Counted from the stretch's first letter, positions 44,457-52,907 are shown. The stretch: DNA of 64,000 nt from Peptoniphilus_E sp964345555 (GCA_964345555.1 CAYFRD010000002.1:1-64000); one strand, 5' to 3'. The notes: generated by a model from the sequence alone, not told the origin. Program-made: numbers and translations.

Positions 44457-44482
44457 ACCTGAGAAATTTATCTTTCTCAGGT
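44457..44482 (-). terminator. Terminator of the Na+-pump decarboxylase operon
   Basis: ACCTGAGAAA and TTTCTCAGGT form the stem, followed by seven T on the minus strand. It lies 74 bases after the small gamma-like gene. Confidence 0.85.
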
Positions 44483-44555
44483 CATTCGCTTACAAAATAT
44501 AAAAATCGTCAATACAATAAGCAAGTGTCTAAATATTTTTATTTCATCATTAAAT

Positions 44556-44672
44556 CTATTTAAATACCTTGAGCATTATCTTCACCGCGATATAGAACAA
44601 TATCAATACGGCAAAAACTCCTGCCAAGCCTAGAGCCGCAACCTCAAGCCCCGCCATCATAAGTCCGTTCAT
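44556..44672 (-). CDS. Mini OadG-like gamma subunit of a Na+-pump decarboxylase
   Basis: This 38-residue protein consists of a single membrane helix (MAGLEVAALGLAGVFAVLI region) and a short basic tail KIMLKVFK, the pattern of OadG/GcdD subunits reduced to the membrane part. GGAGG stands 7 bases before the ATG. It starts 10 bases after the beta subunit stop, the usual neighbour. Full OadG or GcdD proteins are about 80-110 residues and add a cytoplasmic Pro/Ala-rich part that is missing here. It is probably a structural subunit that holds the complex together. Confidence 0.65.
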   Translation of the reverse strand: MNGLMMAGLEVAALGLAGVFAVLILFYIAVKIMLKVFK

Positions 44673-44682
44673 GACAAACCTC

Positions 44683-45807
44683 CTATACAAATAAAGGTAC
44701 CAGTGCAAGTATCATCGAACCTGCAACTACCGAACCCAATTGTCCCGCCACATTTGCACTCATTGCTTGCATCAAAATAAAATTGGTGGGATCTTCTTCC
44801 GTAGCAAGCTTTTGCACAACTCTGCCTGACATGGGGAATGCCGAAATGCCTGCCGCTCCGATCATGGGATTTACCTTTTCTTTCAAAAATAAATTCAAAA
44901 TTTTTGCGAATATAACTCCTCCGGCAGTATCAAATACGAAAGCCACAAGTCCCATTCCCATTATCATCAGAGTTTTCAAATCCAGAAACGCTTCTGCCGA
45001 CATTGTAGATCCAATTGTAATTCCCAACAAAATCGTAACTAAATTCGCAAGTTCATTTTGTGCCGAAATCGAAAGTCTATCCAATACTCCGCAGACCCTA
45101 ATTAAATTTCCAAACATCAAAGCACCGATAAGCGCTACAGACATAGGTGCTATAATTCCTGCAATAATAGTAATAATTATCGGGAAAAGAATTTCTACTA
45201 TTTTAGGAACTTTAATTCCTGTATACTTCATTCTTATCTTTCTTTCTTCTTTTGTAGTTAAAATTTTTATTACGGGCGGTTGAATTATCGGTACAAGACT
45301 CATATATGAATAAGCTGCAACCGATATCGGTCCTAAGTAATTTTGCGCAAATTCTTTTGCAACATATATGGAGGTCGGCCCGTCCGCAGCTCCTATAATA
45401 CCTATGGATGCAGCTTCAGGTAAAGTGAACTGTCCTGTTGAAAGAGCAAAAAGCATAGTGGCAAATATTCCGAATTGTGCCGCCGCTCCGAAAAACAACA
45501 TAAAAGGACTTGATATAAGCGGTCTGAAATCAATCATAGCACCAACCGCTATAAATATAAGTACGGGAAATAATTCCGTGGCAATACCTATATTATAAAG
45601 TAGAGTTAAAAATCCTTCTTCTCCTACCGCTGACGAAAAAGGAATATTGCATAAAATTGCTCCAAAACCTATTGGCAATAAAAGAGTAGGTTCATATTCC
45701 TTGGCAATTGCAAGATATATTAAAAATCCTCCTATTGCAAACATTATAATGTGTCCCAGTTCTAAATTGAGTATCCCAAGTAATAATCCGTTTTTTAATC
45801 CTTCCAA
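44683..45807 (-). CDS. gcdB: Na+-translocating decarboxylase beta subunit (GcdB/OadB family)
   Basis: The 374-residue integral membrane protein has about ten helices and the family motif GIIGAADGPTSIYVA, containing the Asp that carries Na+ during transport, plus the second conserved GMGLVAFVFDTAGGV and GAAGISAFPMSGRVVQ segments. It couples decarboxylation of a carboxybiotin to Na+ export. With glutamate dehydrogenase next door, glutaconyl-CoA decarboxylase is the likeliest identity, but oxaloacetate or methylmalonyl-CoA decarboxylase cannot be excluded because the alpha subunit is not in the window. TTG at 45807 with GGAGG is the start. Its leader carries a riboswitch-like element and terminator. 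Confidence 0.88.
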   Translation of the reverse strand: MEGLKNGLLLGILNLELGHIIMFAIGGFLIYLAIAKEYEPTLLLPIGFGAILCNIPFSSAVGEEGFLTLLYNIGIATELFPVLIFIAVGAMIDFRPLISSPFMLFFGAAAQFGIFATMLFALSTGQFTLPEAASIGIIGAADGPTSIYVAKEFAQNYLGPISVAAYSYMSLVPIIQPPVIKILTTKEERKIRMKYTGIKVPKIVEILFPIIITIIAGIIAPMSVALIGALMFGNLIRVCGVLDRLSISAQNELANLVTILLGITIGSTMSAEAFLDLKTLMIMGMGLVAFVFDTAGGVIFAKILNLFLKEKVNPMIGAAGISAFPMSGRVVQKLATEEDPTNFILMQAMSANVAGQLGSVVAGSMILALVPLFV

Positions 45808-45832
45808 AACTTTCCTCCATTTTAAAAAAATA

Positions 45833-45859
45833 AAGACCACTGTCCTAAACAGTGGTCTT
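45833..45859 (-). terminator. Intrinsic terminator inside the gcdB leader
   Basis: AAGACCACTG and CAGTGGTCTT form a 10-bp stem with a TTTAGGA loop followed by TATTTTTTT. It lies between promoter and start codon, so it must act as an attenuator. Its right arm can instead pair with AAAGACCA of the upstream element. Confidence 0.85.
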
Positions 45860-45868
45860 GCTTCCATC

Positions 45869-45932
45869 AATTGGTCTTTAGCCGGGATAAATCCGTAATG
45901 ACGGCTAAAAGTTTATAAGCTACTCCCCAATG
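45869..45932 (-). promoter_or_regulatory. Riboswitch-like aptamer upstream of the Na+-pump genes
   Basis: The transcript has a closing helix ATTGG/CCAAT, a 5' single-stranded GGGGAGTAGC motif and an 8-bp helix TTTAGCCG/CGGCTAAA. GGGGAGUAG is a hallmark I associate with metal-ion riboswitches of the yybP-ykoY type; a Na+ riboswitch (DUF1646 motif) is the other candidate and would fit the gene. The 3' side AAAGACCA can form an antiterminator with the following hairpin. Class is not proven. Confidence 0.6.
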
Positions 45933-45940
45933 TGAATATT

Positions 45941-45969
45941 AGTATACATTAATTAAACGGTTTTTTCAA
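45941..45969 (-). promoter_or_regulatory. Promoter of the gcdB operon
   Basis: A -35 TTGAAA (45964-45969), 17-base spacer and extended -10 TGTATACT (-10 at 45941-45946). Transcription would begin just ahead of the aptamer. Confidence 0.75.
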
Positions 45970-46000
45970 TAAAATTATCATAATTTATAAATATAAAAAA

Positions 46001-46025
46001 GCGATATAAGTTAAACTTATATCGC
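46001..46025 (-). terminator. Terminator of glutamate dehydrogenase
   Basis: GCGATATAAGTT and AACTTATATCGC form a near perfect palindrome followed by six T. Confidence 0.88.
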
Positions 46026-46040
46026 AAATTTTTAATATGA

Positions 46041-47306
46041 TTAATACCATCCTCTAAGCTTCATTGCTTCTGCTATTGATTTTATAGCATACATGTAAAC
46101 AGCTTCTCTTAATGATACTTCGTATTCTTCAGCTACTGCGAATACTCCTTCAATTGCTTTCATCATATCAGCTTCTTGTTTTTCTTCTACTTCTTTTTCT
46201 GTCCAATAATATCCGTATTGGTTTTGTACCCATTCGTAGTAAGAAACAAGTACTCCTCCTGAGTTGGTTAAAATGTCCGGAGTTAAAGCTATTCCTTTCT
46301 TAGCAAGTGCAGCATCTCCTTCAGGTGTTGTAGGACCGTTTGCTGCTTCACATACTAATTTTACATTTAGATTTTCTGCTATTTTGTCTGTAATTACATT
46401 TTCAAGTGCTGCGGGTACTAATATATCATATTCACCTTCCCAGAATTCTTTTTCTGAGATTTTCTTTGCATTCGGGAATCCTAACAATGTGTGATTTTCA
46501 TTTTTATATGCAAGAAGTTCTTCGAATTTTATTCCTTCTTCATTGTATAAAGCGTAATTTCCTTCTTTTTTATCCCATTCTGCAAGTGCTACAATCTTTC
46601 CGCCTTGTCTTTGAAGGTTCTTAACTGTAAATGTACCTACATTACCGAATCCTTGAACTGCAAGTCTTGATTTTGTAATATCTATACCGTATTTCTTAGC
46701 TGCTTCTCTTACTACTATTGAAACTCCGAATCCTGTTGCTTCATTTCTTCCTTGTGATCCGCCAAAAGCTATCGGCTTTCCTGTGAATGTACCAAGATCC
46801 ATTTTATCTCCGTTGAGCTTAATGTATTCATCAATAAACCATGCCATTATTTTTGGAGATGTTCCTGCATCCGGAGCAGGTATGTCAATTCTTTCACCTA
46901 AATATTTATAAAGTCCTCTTATATATCCTCTACAAAGTTGCTCTAATTCTCTGTCTGATAAATCGGTAGGATCAACAGAAACCCCGCCTTTTCCTCCACC
47001 ATACGGAAGTCCTAAAGCTCCGCCTTTAAATGTCATCCAAAGTGAAAGTGCCTTTACTTCATCAAGATTTACAGCCGGATGAAAACGAACTCCACCCTTA
47101 GCAGGTCCTACTGCATCCGAGTGACAACTTCTGTATCCCTTGAAAGTTTTTACTGAACCGTCATCCATTTTCACAGGGATTGAAATTTCAATTACTCTCT
47201 TAGGTTCTTTAAGCAATTCATAAACAGCGGGATCAAGACCTAATTTGTCACATGCAGCTTTTACTTTTTCTTGTGCCGCTACTAGCGGGTTTAAAGTATC
47301 TGTCAT
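46041..47306 (-). CDS. gluD: Glutamate dehydrogenase (hexameric, probably NAD-dependent)
   Basis: The 421-residue enzyme deaminates glutamate to 2-oxoglutarate and ammonia. Catalytic and substrate motifs are PAKGGVRFHP, the GGALGLPYGGGKGGV glycine-rich loop with the reactive Lys, PAPDAGT and the nucleotide fold VQGFGNVG. The C-terminal SYYEWVQNQYGYYWTE is very like the Peptoniphilus asaccharolyticus enzyme as I remember it, a catabolic NAD-type GDH. It is monocistronic with a strong promoter and terminator. It should feed the 2-hydroxyglutarate pathway that ends at glutaconyl-CoA decarboxylation. Confidence 0.96.
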   Translation of the reverse strand: MTDTLNPLVAAQEKVKAACDKLGLDPAVYELLKEPKRVIEISIPVKMDDGSVKTFKGYRSCHSDAVGPAKGGVRFHPAVNLDEVKALSLWMTFKGGALGLPYGGGKGGVSVDPTDLSDRELEQLCRGYIRGLYKYLGERIDIPAPDAGTSPKIMAWFIDEYIKLNGDKMDLGTFTGKPIAFGGSQGRNEATGFGVSIVVREAAKKYGIDITKSRLAVQGFGNVGTFTVKNLQRQGGKIVALAEWDKKEGNYALYNEEGIKFEELLAYKNENHTLLGFPNAKKISEKEFWEGEYDILVPAALENVITDKIAENLNVKLVCEAANGPTTPEGDAALAKKGIALTPDILTNSGGVLVSYYEWVQNQYGYYWTEKEVEEKQEADMMKAIEGVFAVAEEYEVSLREAVYMYAIKSIAEAMKLRGWY

Positions 47307-47376
47307 TTTAATACACTCCTTTTTTTCAAAAAAATTATCTCTATCTATCTAAAATTGAAACAATTTTAACAAATTT

Positions 47377-47405
47377 ATTATAACAAATAGTGTATACTAA
47401 TTCAA
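47377..47405 (-). promoter_or_regulatory. Promoter of glutamate dehydrogenase
   Basis: A -35 TTGAAT (47400-47405), 17-base spacer and a perfect -10 TATAAT (47377-47382). The spacer contains the palindrome GTATAC. Confidence 0.8.
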
Positions 47406-47410
47406 TCAAA

Positions 47411-47440
47411 AACCCAAATAATTCGCTATTTATCGGGCTT
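47411..47440 (-). terminator. Probable terminator of the FNT channel gene
   Basis: An imperfect stem closed by CCC/GGG with an AT-rich middle is followed by five T on the minus strand, about 55 bases past the stop codon. Confidence 0.5.
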
Positions 47441-47491
47441 TTCAGTAAATTAATGTACATTAAAAAAACATTGATTGCGACATTTAACGTG

Positions 47492-48247
47492 CTATTCTTT
47501 CCCTAATGCATAAAAAGTTCCTGAGACCATCGTTCCGCCGACTATATTTCCAAGAGTTGCCGGTATTAAATTATGAAGAGCCAAAGATAAAGTCACATCC
47601 TTTGAAAGTATGGCTCCAAAAGAAAATACCGTCATATTTGCAATGCTATGTTCAAATCCCAGTGCCACAAAGGTTAGTATACACCATATTATCATGATCA
47701 ACTTCGCAGCTTCGTTCTTCATCTTCATGCAACACAACACTGCAACACAGACCATTATATTGCACATTATCCCTTTGAAAAAAATAGTCACTACATCAGC
47801 ACTGGTCTTGGAAAAGCAAAGTTCTATAACCGCCTCTGCAACAGCTGATCCCTTAGCTCCCGATCCTATATATAATACAGATAAAAGTAGAGCTCCAAAG
47901 AAATTTCCTATGTATGACAAGGCACAGACCTTTATGGCATCCAATCCTGAAATTTTCTTAGTAAAGGCTCCTGCCGACAAAGTCATAATATTACTTGTAA
48001 ATAATTCACCTCCCGCCATTACCACAAAGGATAATGCCGCCGAAAAGATGATTCCATTTGATATTTTTACAAAATCAAAGTCCAAATGCCCAAAGATCGA
48101 GATACTAACTCCCATAAGAAGAACTCCCAGTCCTACAAAAAATCCTGCCATGATAGAGCCTAGTATGTATCTGTACTTTGATTTAATATAGAGGGAGTAT
48201 TTTTTAATCGCTCCGCTATTTAGTGCTGATAAAGCTTCACTATACAT
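47492..48247 (-). CDS. Formate/nitrite transporter (FNT) family channel
   Basis: This 251-residue protein has six membrane helices and the FNT signatures GGELFTSNIM (first broken-helix motif) and GFEHSIANMT (second motif with the central His). FNT pentamers conduct formate, nitrite, lactate or hydrosulfide with protons. Start 48247 has AGGTGG at a proper distance. It lies between gluD and the 5-oxoprolinase operon with its own promoter. The ion cannot be read directly; in an amino-acid fermenter formate or hydrosulfide is most likely. Confidence 0.9.
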   Translation of the reverse strand: MYSEALSALNSGAIKKYSLYIKSKYRYILGSIMAGFFVGLGVLLMGVSISIFGHLDFDFVKISNGIIFSAALSFVVMAGGELFTSNIMTLSAGAFTKKISGLDAIKVCALSYIGNFFGALLLSVLYIGSGAKGSAVAEAVIELCFSKTSADVVTIFFKGIMCNIMVCVAVLCCMKMKNEAAKLIMIIWCILTFVALGFEHSIANMTVFSFGAILSKDVTLSLALHNLIPATLGNIVGGTMVSGTFYALGKE

Positions 48248-48268
48248 ATAATTAACCACCTGAATTTT

Positions 48269-48296
48269 TATATAGAGTATAAGACTTAAATGTCAA
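48269..48296 (-). promoter_or_regulatory. Promoter of the FNT channel gene
   Basis: A perfect -35 TTGACA (48291-48296) and -10 TATATA (48269-48274) with a 16-base spacer. A second TTGACA lies 11 bases upstream. Confidence 0.6.
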
Positions 48297-48311
48297 ATTA
48301 TTGTCAAAAAA

Positions 48312-48342
48312 ATTAATTGGCGGATTTTTTACCGCCAATTAA
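48312..48342 (-). terminator. Terminator of the 5-oxoprolinase operon
   Basis: TTAATTGGCGG and CCGCCAATTAA form an 11-bp stem, followed by seven T, 7 bases after the last stop codon. Confidence 0.88.
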
Positions 48343-48349
48343 TAAAATT

Positions 48350-49141
48350 TTAAAGTACTGAGAAATCTTCATCTATTCCGTCGCAAATAAACATGTATCC
48401 GGGTGAATGAGTTATCATTATTTCCGGTTTAGATGTCATTGCTATGGATTGCGGAGTTACACCACAAGCCCAAAATACCGGTATTTCTCCTTCTTTGATT
48501 TCTGATCTTTCTCCAAAATCAGGTTTATCAATATCTTTTATTCCAATGAGTTCAGGATTTCCTACATGTACAGGCGCTCCATGAACCGAAGGGAATCTTG
48601 AGGTTACAGTAACCGCTCTTACAACTTGATGGTAAGGTATCGGTCTCATTGAAACTACCATCTTTCCATGAAAAGCTCCGGCAGGTTTTGTTTCTATGTT
48701 TGTAAGATACATCGGTACATTATGATTGTCCTCAATATGTCTTACTGGAATTCCTGCATTCAACATAGCAGATTCAAAAGAAAATGAACATCCGATTAAA
48801 AATCCTACCATCTCATCAGTCCAATATTTTTCTATATCAGTAACTTCATCTACCAATTCGCCCTTTTTATATATTCTGTACTTCGGGATATCAAATCTCA
48901 AATCTGCTCCCGGAGCCATTAATTTCGGTTCAGGGTTTCCGATTTCAGTTACATCTAAAATTGGACAAGGTTTCGGGTTTCTTTGAGCAAATATTAAAAA
49001 GTCAAATGCTACATCCTTGGGCAGTATTGCAAGGTTTGCTTGAACATGTCCCTTACTTATTCCTGATGTCGGTCTTAATAATTCATTCTTTCTGATTAAC
49101 GCTCTTGCTTCTTTCGGAGTTAAACTTGCTACATCTTTCAA
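48350..49141 (-). CDS. DUF1445 (YcsI-like) putative hydro-lyase / D-glutamate cyclase-like
   Basis: The 263-residue protein matches the YcsI/DUF1445 family (RTSG-like RPTSGISKGHVQANLAILP, FLIGCSFSFESAML, and the C-terminal FWACGVTPQ and ITHSPGYMFICD). A human relative, DGLUCY, carries D-glutamate cyclase activity, interconverting D-glutamate and 5-oxo-D-proline. Here it is the last gene of a 5-oxoproline operon, as ycsI is with kipI and kipA in Bacillus, which supports a role in the D-isomer branch. The start is TTG with AGGTG. Activity is inferred from relatives and context. Confidence 0.82.
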   Translation of the reverse strand: MKDVASLTPKEARALIRKNELLRPTSGISKGHVQANLAILPKDVAFDFLIFAQRNPKPCPILDVTEIGNPEPKLMAPGADLRFDIPKYRIYKKGELVDEVTDIEKYWTDEMVGFLIGCSFSFESAMLNAGIPVRHIEDNHNVPMYLTNIETKPAGAFHGKMVVSMRPIPYHQVVRAVTVTSRFPSVHGAPVHVGNPELIGIKDIDKPDFGERSEIKEGEIPVFWACGVTPQSIAMTSKPEIMITHSPGYMFICDGIDEDFSVL

Positions 49142-49149
49142 ATTATCAC

Positions 49150-50094
49150 CTACTTTAATAATTCTCTAACAACAATAATTTTATCTTCAAATTTTTTGTA
49201 TAGATCTTGAGCTTCTTCTATTGAAACTTTTTGAAAACAAAGTTTTGTGCCTGCTCCCATTTGAGCCATTTTACAAACATCTTCTTTGATTACAGCACCA
49301 ATTTTTGTATATCCGCCTGTAGTTTGCCTATCTGCAAGAAGCACTATGGGAAGACCGTTTGCCGGTACTTGTATTGAACCCATAACAGTTCCGTCAGATA
49401 TGATGTCTGCTCCCTTGATGTGTTTTATTGATGTTCCTTCCAATCTCATTCCCATTCTGTCAATACTTTTTGAAACCGTATATCCTCCCGATTCAAAAAA
49501 TTTGTGAACTTCTTCTTCGGAGAAATAATCGTCCTGTGGTCCTAAAGTGGCTCTTATTACGTTGAATTTCGCTATTTCGGGATAATATTTAGGATCGAGA
49601 ACTTTGCCTTCCTTTGCTTCGGGATTTACTTTTATTTCGAATTCATCCTTCGCTTTTAAAGCTCTTCCTTGGTATCCGCCAACTTTACCCTTCATAAAGG
49701 TGGATTTACTTCCATTTAATTCCGGAACTTCTATCGATCCTCCAAAGGCTAGATAAGCACGAAGACCATTTTTTAATTTTCCAAAGCTGAGAGTGCTGCC
49801 GGCTTTGACTATATGAGATGCATGCATAGCAACTTCCTTGCCGTCTATCTTAGGACTTACATCTGCCCCTGCCACAGCTATTACCACATCTTCATCAAAT
49901 TTGAGCATGGGTCCGAAATATGTTATTTCAAGAACTGCTTCTCCTCTTTTGTTTCCCACAAGAGCATTTGCAAGTTCATAGGAATACACGTCCAACACTC
50001 CTGCCGCTACCATTCCGAATTTTTGGTAACCTGTTCTTCCATAGTCTTGAACCGTAGTGGATATTCCGCCGTTTATTACACTTATTTTAGCCAT
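49150..50094 (-). CDS. pxpC: 5-oxoprolinase subunit C (KipA family)
   Basis: The 314-residue protein has the biotin-carboxylase-C-like start GGISTTVQDYGRTGYQKFGMVAAGVLD (key residues QD, GR, GV), then DRMGMRLEG and PANGLPIVLLADRQTTGGYTKIG, all conserved in KipA/PxpC. With PxpA and PxpB it hydrolyses 5-oxo-L-proline to glutamate with ATP. It overlaps pxpB by 8 bases and precedes DUF1445 by 8 bases. Confidence 0.95.
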   Translation of the reverse strand: MAKISVINGGISTTVQDYGRTGYQKFGMVAAGVLDVYSYELANALVGNKRGEAVLEITYFGPMLKFDEDVVIAVAGADVSPKIDGKEVAMHASHIVKAGSTLSFGKLKNGLRAYLAFGGSIEVPELNGSKSTFMKGKVGGYQGRALKAKDEFEIKVNPEAKEGKVLDPKYYPEIAKFNVIRATLGPQDDYFSEEEVHKFFESGGYTVSKSIDRMGMRLEGTSIKHIKGADIISDGTVMGSIQVPANGLPIVLLADRQTTGGYTKIGAVIKEDVCKMAQMGAGTKLCFQKVSIEEAQDLYKKFEDKIIVVRELLK

Positions 50095-50830
50095 TCAAAT
50101 CACCTACAGACACCTTTGTAATCTTGACTTTATATTCTCCCCTTTCAACTTCTTGAGCTATTTTGTCATATTCATCTTTTGTAATACTTACATATCTGAT
50201 ATAGTCACCTGAATTTATAAATACAGGCGGATCGTTTTCGGGGTCATAAAGTCTTACAGGAGTTCTTCCTATCAATTGCCATCCTCCTGGGGATTCTGAA
50301 GGGTACATACCGGTTTGAGTTCCTGCGATTCCCACAGAACCCGGGGCAATTTTCAGACGTGGAGATTTAAGTCTTGGAGTAGCTATTCTTTCATCAAGCC
50401 CTCCCAAGTAAGTGAATCCCGGCAAAAATCCCAGCATATAGACTAAGTAGTCCGTTCCCGCATGAATTTTAATTACTTCTTCTTCTGATAAGTTTGCATT
50501 TGAAGCGACATTTGCAATGTCCGGTCCGTATTCTCCTGCATAAAGTGTCGGGATTTCTATTAAATTCACTTCTCCGCCAGTCGTATCTGATTGAGCTTGT
50601 TCATAGCCCTTCAGTTTTTCCACTAATTGACTGTAGCTTATCTTTAAAGGATCATAATTGATGGTGATGGATCTGTATGTGGGAACCATCTCAACTATTC
50701 CGTCAATGTTATCATCTTTTATTTTTGCAACTGTATCTCTGATCTTCGCATTTATTTCCTTTGAAATTTCATTTCCGAACTCCATCAAAATAGAACAATC
50801 AGAAGATACAAGATACCTAATGTCTCCCAT
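50087..50830 (-). CDS. pxpB: 5-oxoprolinase subunit B (KipI family)
   Basis: The 247-residue protein has the cyclophilin-like KipI fold with YLGGLDERIATPRLKSPR, GSVGIAGTQTGMYPSESPGGWQLIGRTP and the early GDIRYLVSSDCSILMEFG. It forms the PxpB-PxpC part of the ATP-dependent 5-oxoprolinase. GGAGG supports the start. It follows the NRAMP-like gene by 15 bases. Confidence 0.95.
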   Translation of the reverse strand: MGDIRYLVSSDCSILMEFGNEISKEINAKIRDTVAKIKDDNIDGIVEMVPTYRSITINYDPLKISYSQLVEKLKGYEQAQSDTTGGEVNLIEIPTLYAGEYGPDIANVASNANLSEEEVIKIHAGTDYLVYMLGFLPGFTYLGGLDERIATPRLKSPRLKIAPGSVGIAGTQTGMYPSESPGGWQLIGRTPVRLYDPENDPPVFINSGDYIRYVSITKDEYDKIAQEVERGEYKVKITKVSVGDLNG

Positions 50831-50845
50831 TTAATCCTCCTATTT

Positions 50846-52042
50846 TTAAACTAACTTAGACAAACCTCCTACAAGAGTTTGAACACCTACATATGCTGCA
50901 ATTGCACAAACTAGCCAGCCCAAAACTCTAAGGTACATAGGATGTACATAGTCTCCTACTATAGATTTCTTAGTACTTGCAACTAACATTACCGCTAAAG
51001 TTACAGGTAGAATCAATCCGTTCAGTGCTCCTACCAATACCAATAGAGTTTGAGGTTGACCTACTATTATGAATATAAGAGTGGAAACTACGATAAATCC
51101 TATAGTTACTTTATTTGCATTTTCATCTATAGGTTTAAACAGTGTTCTCAAGAATGAAACTGAGGTGAAAGCCGCTCCTACTACAGATGTTACAGCCGCT
51201 GCACAATATACAATTCCGAAAATCTTATATCCTACATTTCCTGCAGCTATTTGGAAAGCTGAAGCAGCAACATTTGATTCATCCAGTGCCGCACCTGTGG
51301 ATACTACACCAAGTACAGCCAAGAACAAGAAAATTCTAACTATTAAAGCAACTGCTATCCCTAAGTTTGCGGATTTTGTAACTTGTGACAAGTTTTCCTT
51401 TCCTGTTATACCTGCATCAATAAGTCTGTGTCCACCCGAGAATACTATATATCCTCCTACAGTTCCTCCAAGAAGTGTAAGTATTGCCGGTACTGTAGCA
51501 TTGAAATCAGATGGTGCTACCATGCTCTTTGCCGCTTCTCCTACAGGAGGAGCTGTTGTAACTGCAACATAACCTATTAATATGAGCATTACCGCTCCTA
51601 AAATTTGAGTTAATTTATCCATTGCATTTCCTGCGGATTTTGATGTAAATATGATTATGCCTATAATAGCTCCGATTACTGCTCCCAGTTTAGGATCCAC
51701 TCCGAAAATAACTTGCATTCCAAGTCCTGCTCCACCGACATTACCTATGTTGAATGCCAGACCGCCTGCAGCTACTAAAAATGCTATGAAATATCCGAGA
51801 CCAGGAAGTAATTTATTAGCTATATCTTGACCTCTAAGTTCTGATACAGCTATAACTCTCCATACGTTAACTTGTGTAATGTATGCCATTATTATCGATA
51901 CAAAAATTACAAAGGCGAAGTCAGCTCTCAATGAATTTGTAAAAGTAGCTGTTTGCGTCATAAATCCAGGACCGATTGCCGATGTCGCCATAAGGAAGGC
52001 AGCACCTATTAATACTGATAAATTGCTTTTTTTATTTTCCAT
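50846..52042 (-). CDS. NRAMP-related transporter lacking metal-binding motifs
   Basis: The 398-residue membrane protein has eleven predicted helices and the NRAMP fold, and occupies the ycsG position of the Bacillus ycsF-ycsG-ycsI-kip cluster. In metal-transporting NRAMPs helix 1 carries DPGN and helix 6 carries MPH. Here helix 1 reads GPGFMTQTATFTNSL, with T, N, S, L in place of D, P, G, N, and helix 6 reads GGTVGGYIVF, with GGY for MPH. It should therefore not carry Mn2+ or Fe2+. Uptake of 5-oxoproline or a related organic acid is the simplest inference from its place between pxpA and pxpB. Confidence 0.85.
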   Translation of the reverse strand: MENKKSNLSVLIGAAFLMATSAIGPGFMTQTATFTNSLRADFAFVIFVSIIMAYITQVNVWRVIAVSELRGQDIANKLLPGLGYFIAFLVAAGGLAFNIGNVGGAGLGMQVIFGVDPKLGAVIGAIIGIIIFTSKSAGNAMDKLTQILGAVMLILIGYVAVTTAPPVGEAAKSMVAPSDFNATVPAILTLLGGTVGGYIVFSGGHRLIDAGITGKENLSQVTKSANLGIAVALIVRIFLFLAVLGVVSTGAALDESNVAASAFQIAAGNVGYKIFGIVYCAAAVTSVVGAAFTSVSFLRTLFKPIDENANKVTIGFIVVSTLIFIIVGQPQTLLVLVGALNGLILPVTLAVMLVASTKKSIVGDYVHPMYLRVLGWLVCAIAAYVGVQTLVGGLSKLV

Positions 52043-52064
52043 AGTTAATCTCCTTATAAAAATT

Positions 52065-52838
52065 TTATTTTATGAAATTTTCAACTGATTCAATCTTTAT
52101 TCCCGCTTCTTCAAGACCAGCTCTTATTCCCTTTACAAATTCAATAGCCTTTGGATTATCTCCGTGAACACATATCGAATCCGCCTTAATATCTATATCC
52201 TTTCCATCTGCCGTAGTTACTTTTCCTTCCTTTATCATTCTGATAACTCTCGGAACGGCATCCTTCAAATCCTTTACAAATGCTCCTGGAAGAGCTCTGT
52301 TTACAAGAGATCCATCTTCGTTGTATCCTCTGTCTGCAAATACTTCTTCACTTACTCTAAGTCCCTTAGCCTTTGCAGCCTTTGCTATATAACTTCCGCT
52401 GAGCACCATCAATATAATATCCTTATCCAGTGCTTCCATACCTTCTATAATTGCATTCGCCATAGCTTCATCAGCACATGCCGTGTTATATAATGCTCCG
52501 TGCATTTTCATGTGTTGAAGTTTGATACCATTTGCCTTTGTAAAAGCCATCAATGCACCCGTTTGATACATAACATACGCCTTTGCATCTGCAGGTGATA
52601 CCGCCATCTTTCTACGACCAAATCCTATTAAATCCGGGTATCCGGGGTGAGCTCCTACATTAACTCCATATTCCTTCGCCAATTTAACAGTTTTTTCCAT
52701 TATTATCGGGTCGCCGGCATGCCATCCGCAAGCCAAGTTGATACTTGTAACATGTTTGATTATTTCTTCATCCATACCCATGGTATAAGCTCCAAAACCT
52801 TCTCCGATATCACTGTTCAAGTCTACATAATATTGCAT
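52065..52838 (-). CDS. pxpA: 5-oxoprolinase subunit A (LamB/YcsF family)
   Basis: The 257-residue protein has the family start DLNSDIGEGFGAYTMGMDEEI, ACGWHAGDPIIM, GAHPGYPDLIGFGRR, the QHMKMHGALYN segment, FADRGYNEDGSLVNR and CVHGDNPKA. It is the third component of the bacterial 5-oxoprolinase. It is the first gene of the operon, with AAAGGAGG before its ATG. The 5' leader is long (about 140 bases) and contains a cre-like palindrome. Confidence 0.95.
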   Translation of the reverse strand: MQYYVDLNSDIGEGFGAYTMGMDEEIIKHVTSINLACGWHAGDPIIMEKTVKLAKEYGVNVGAHPGYPDLIGFGRRKMAVSPADAKAYVMYQTGALMAFTKANGIKLQHMKMHGALYNTACADEAMANAIIEGMEALDKDIILMVLSGSYIAKAAKAKGLRVSEEVFADRGYNEDGSLVNRALPGAFVKDLKDAVPRVIRMIKEGKVTTADGKDIDIKADSICVHGDNPKAIEFVKGIRAGLEEAGIKIESVENFIK

Positions 52839-52907
52839 AATAATTCCTCCTTTCAGATTTTGCTATAGCTTACCTTTATTTAAATAAATTAAATAAACAA
52901 ATTAGCT

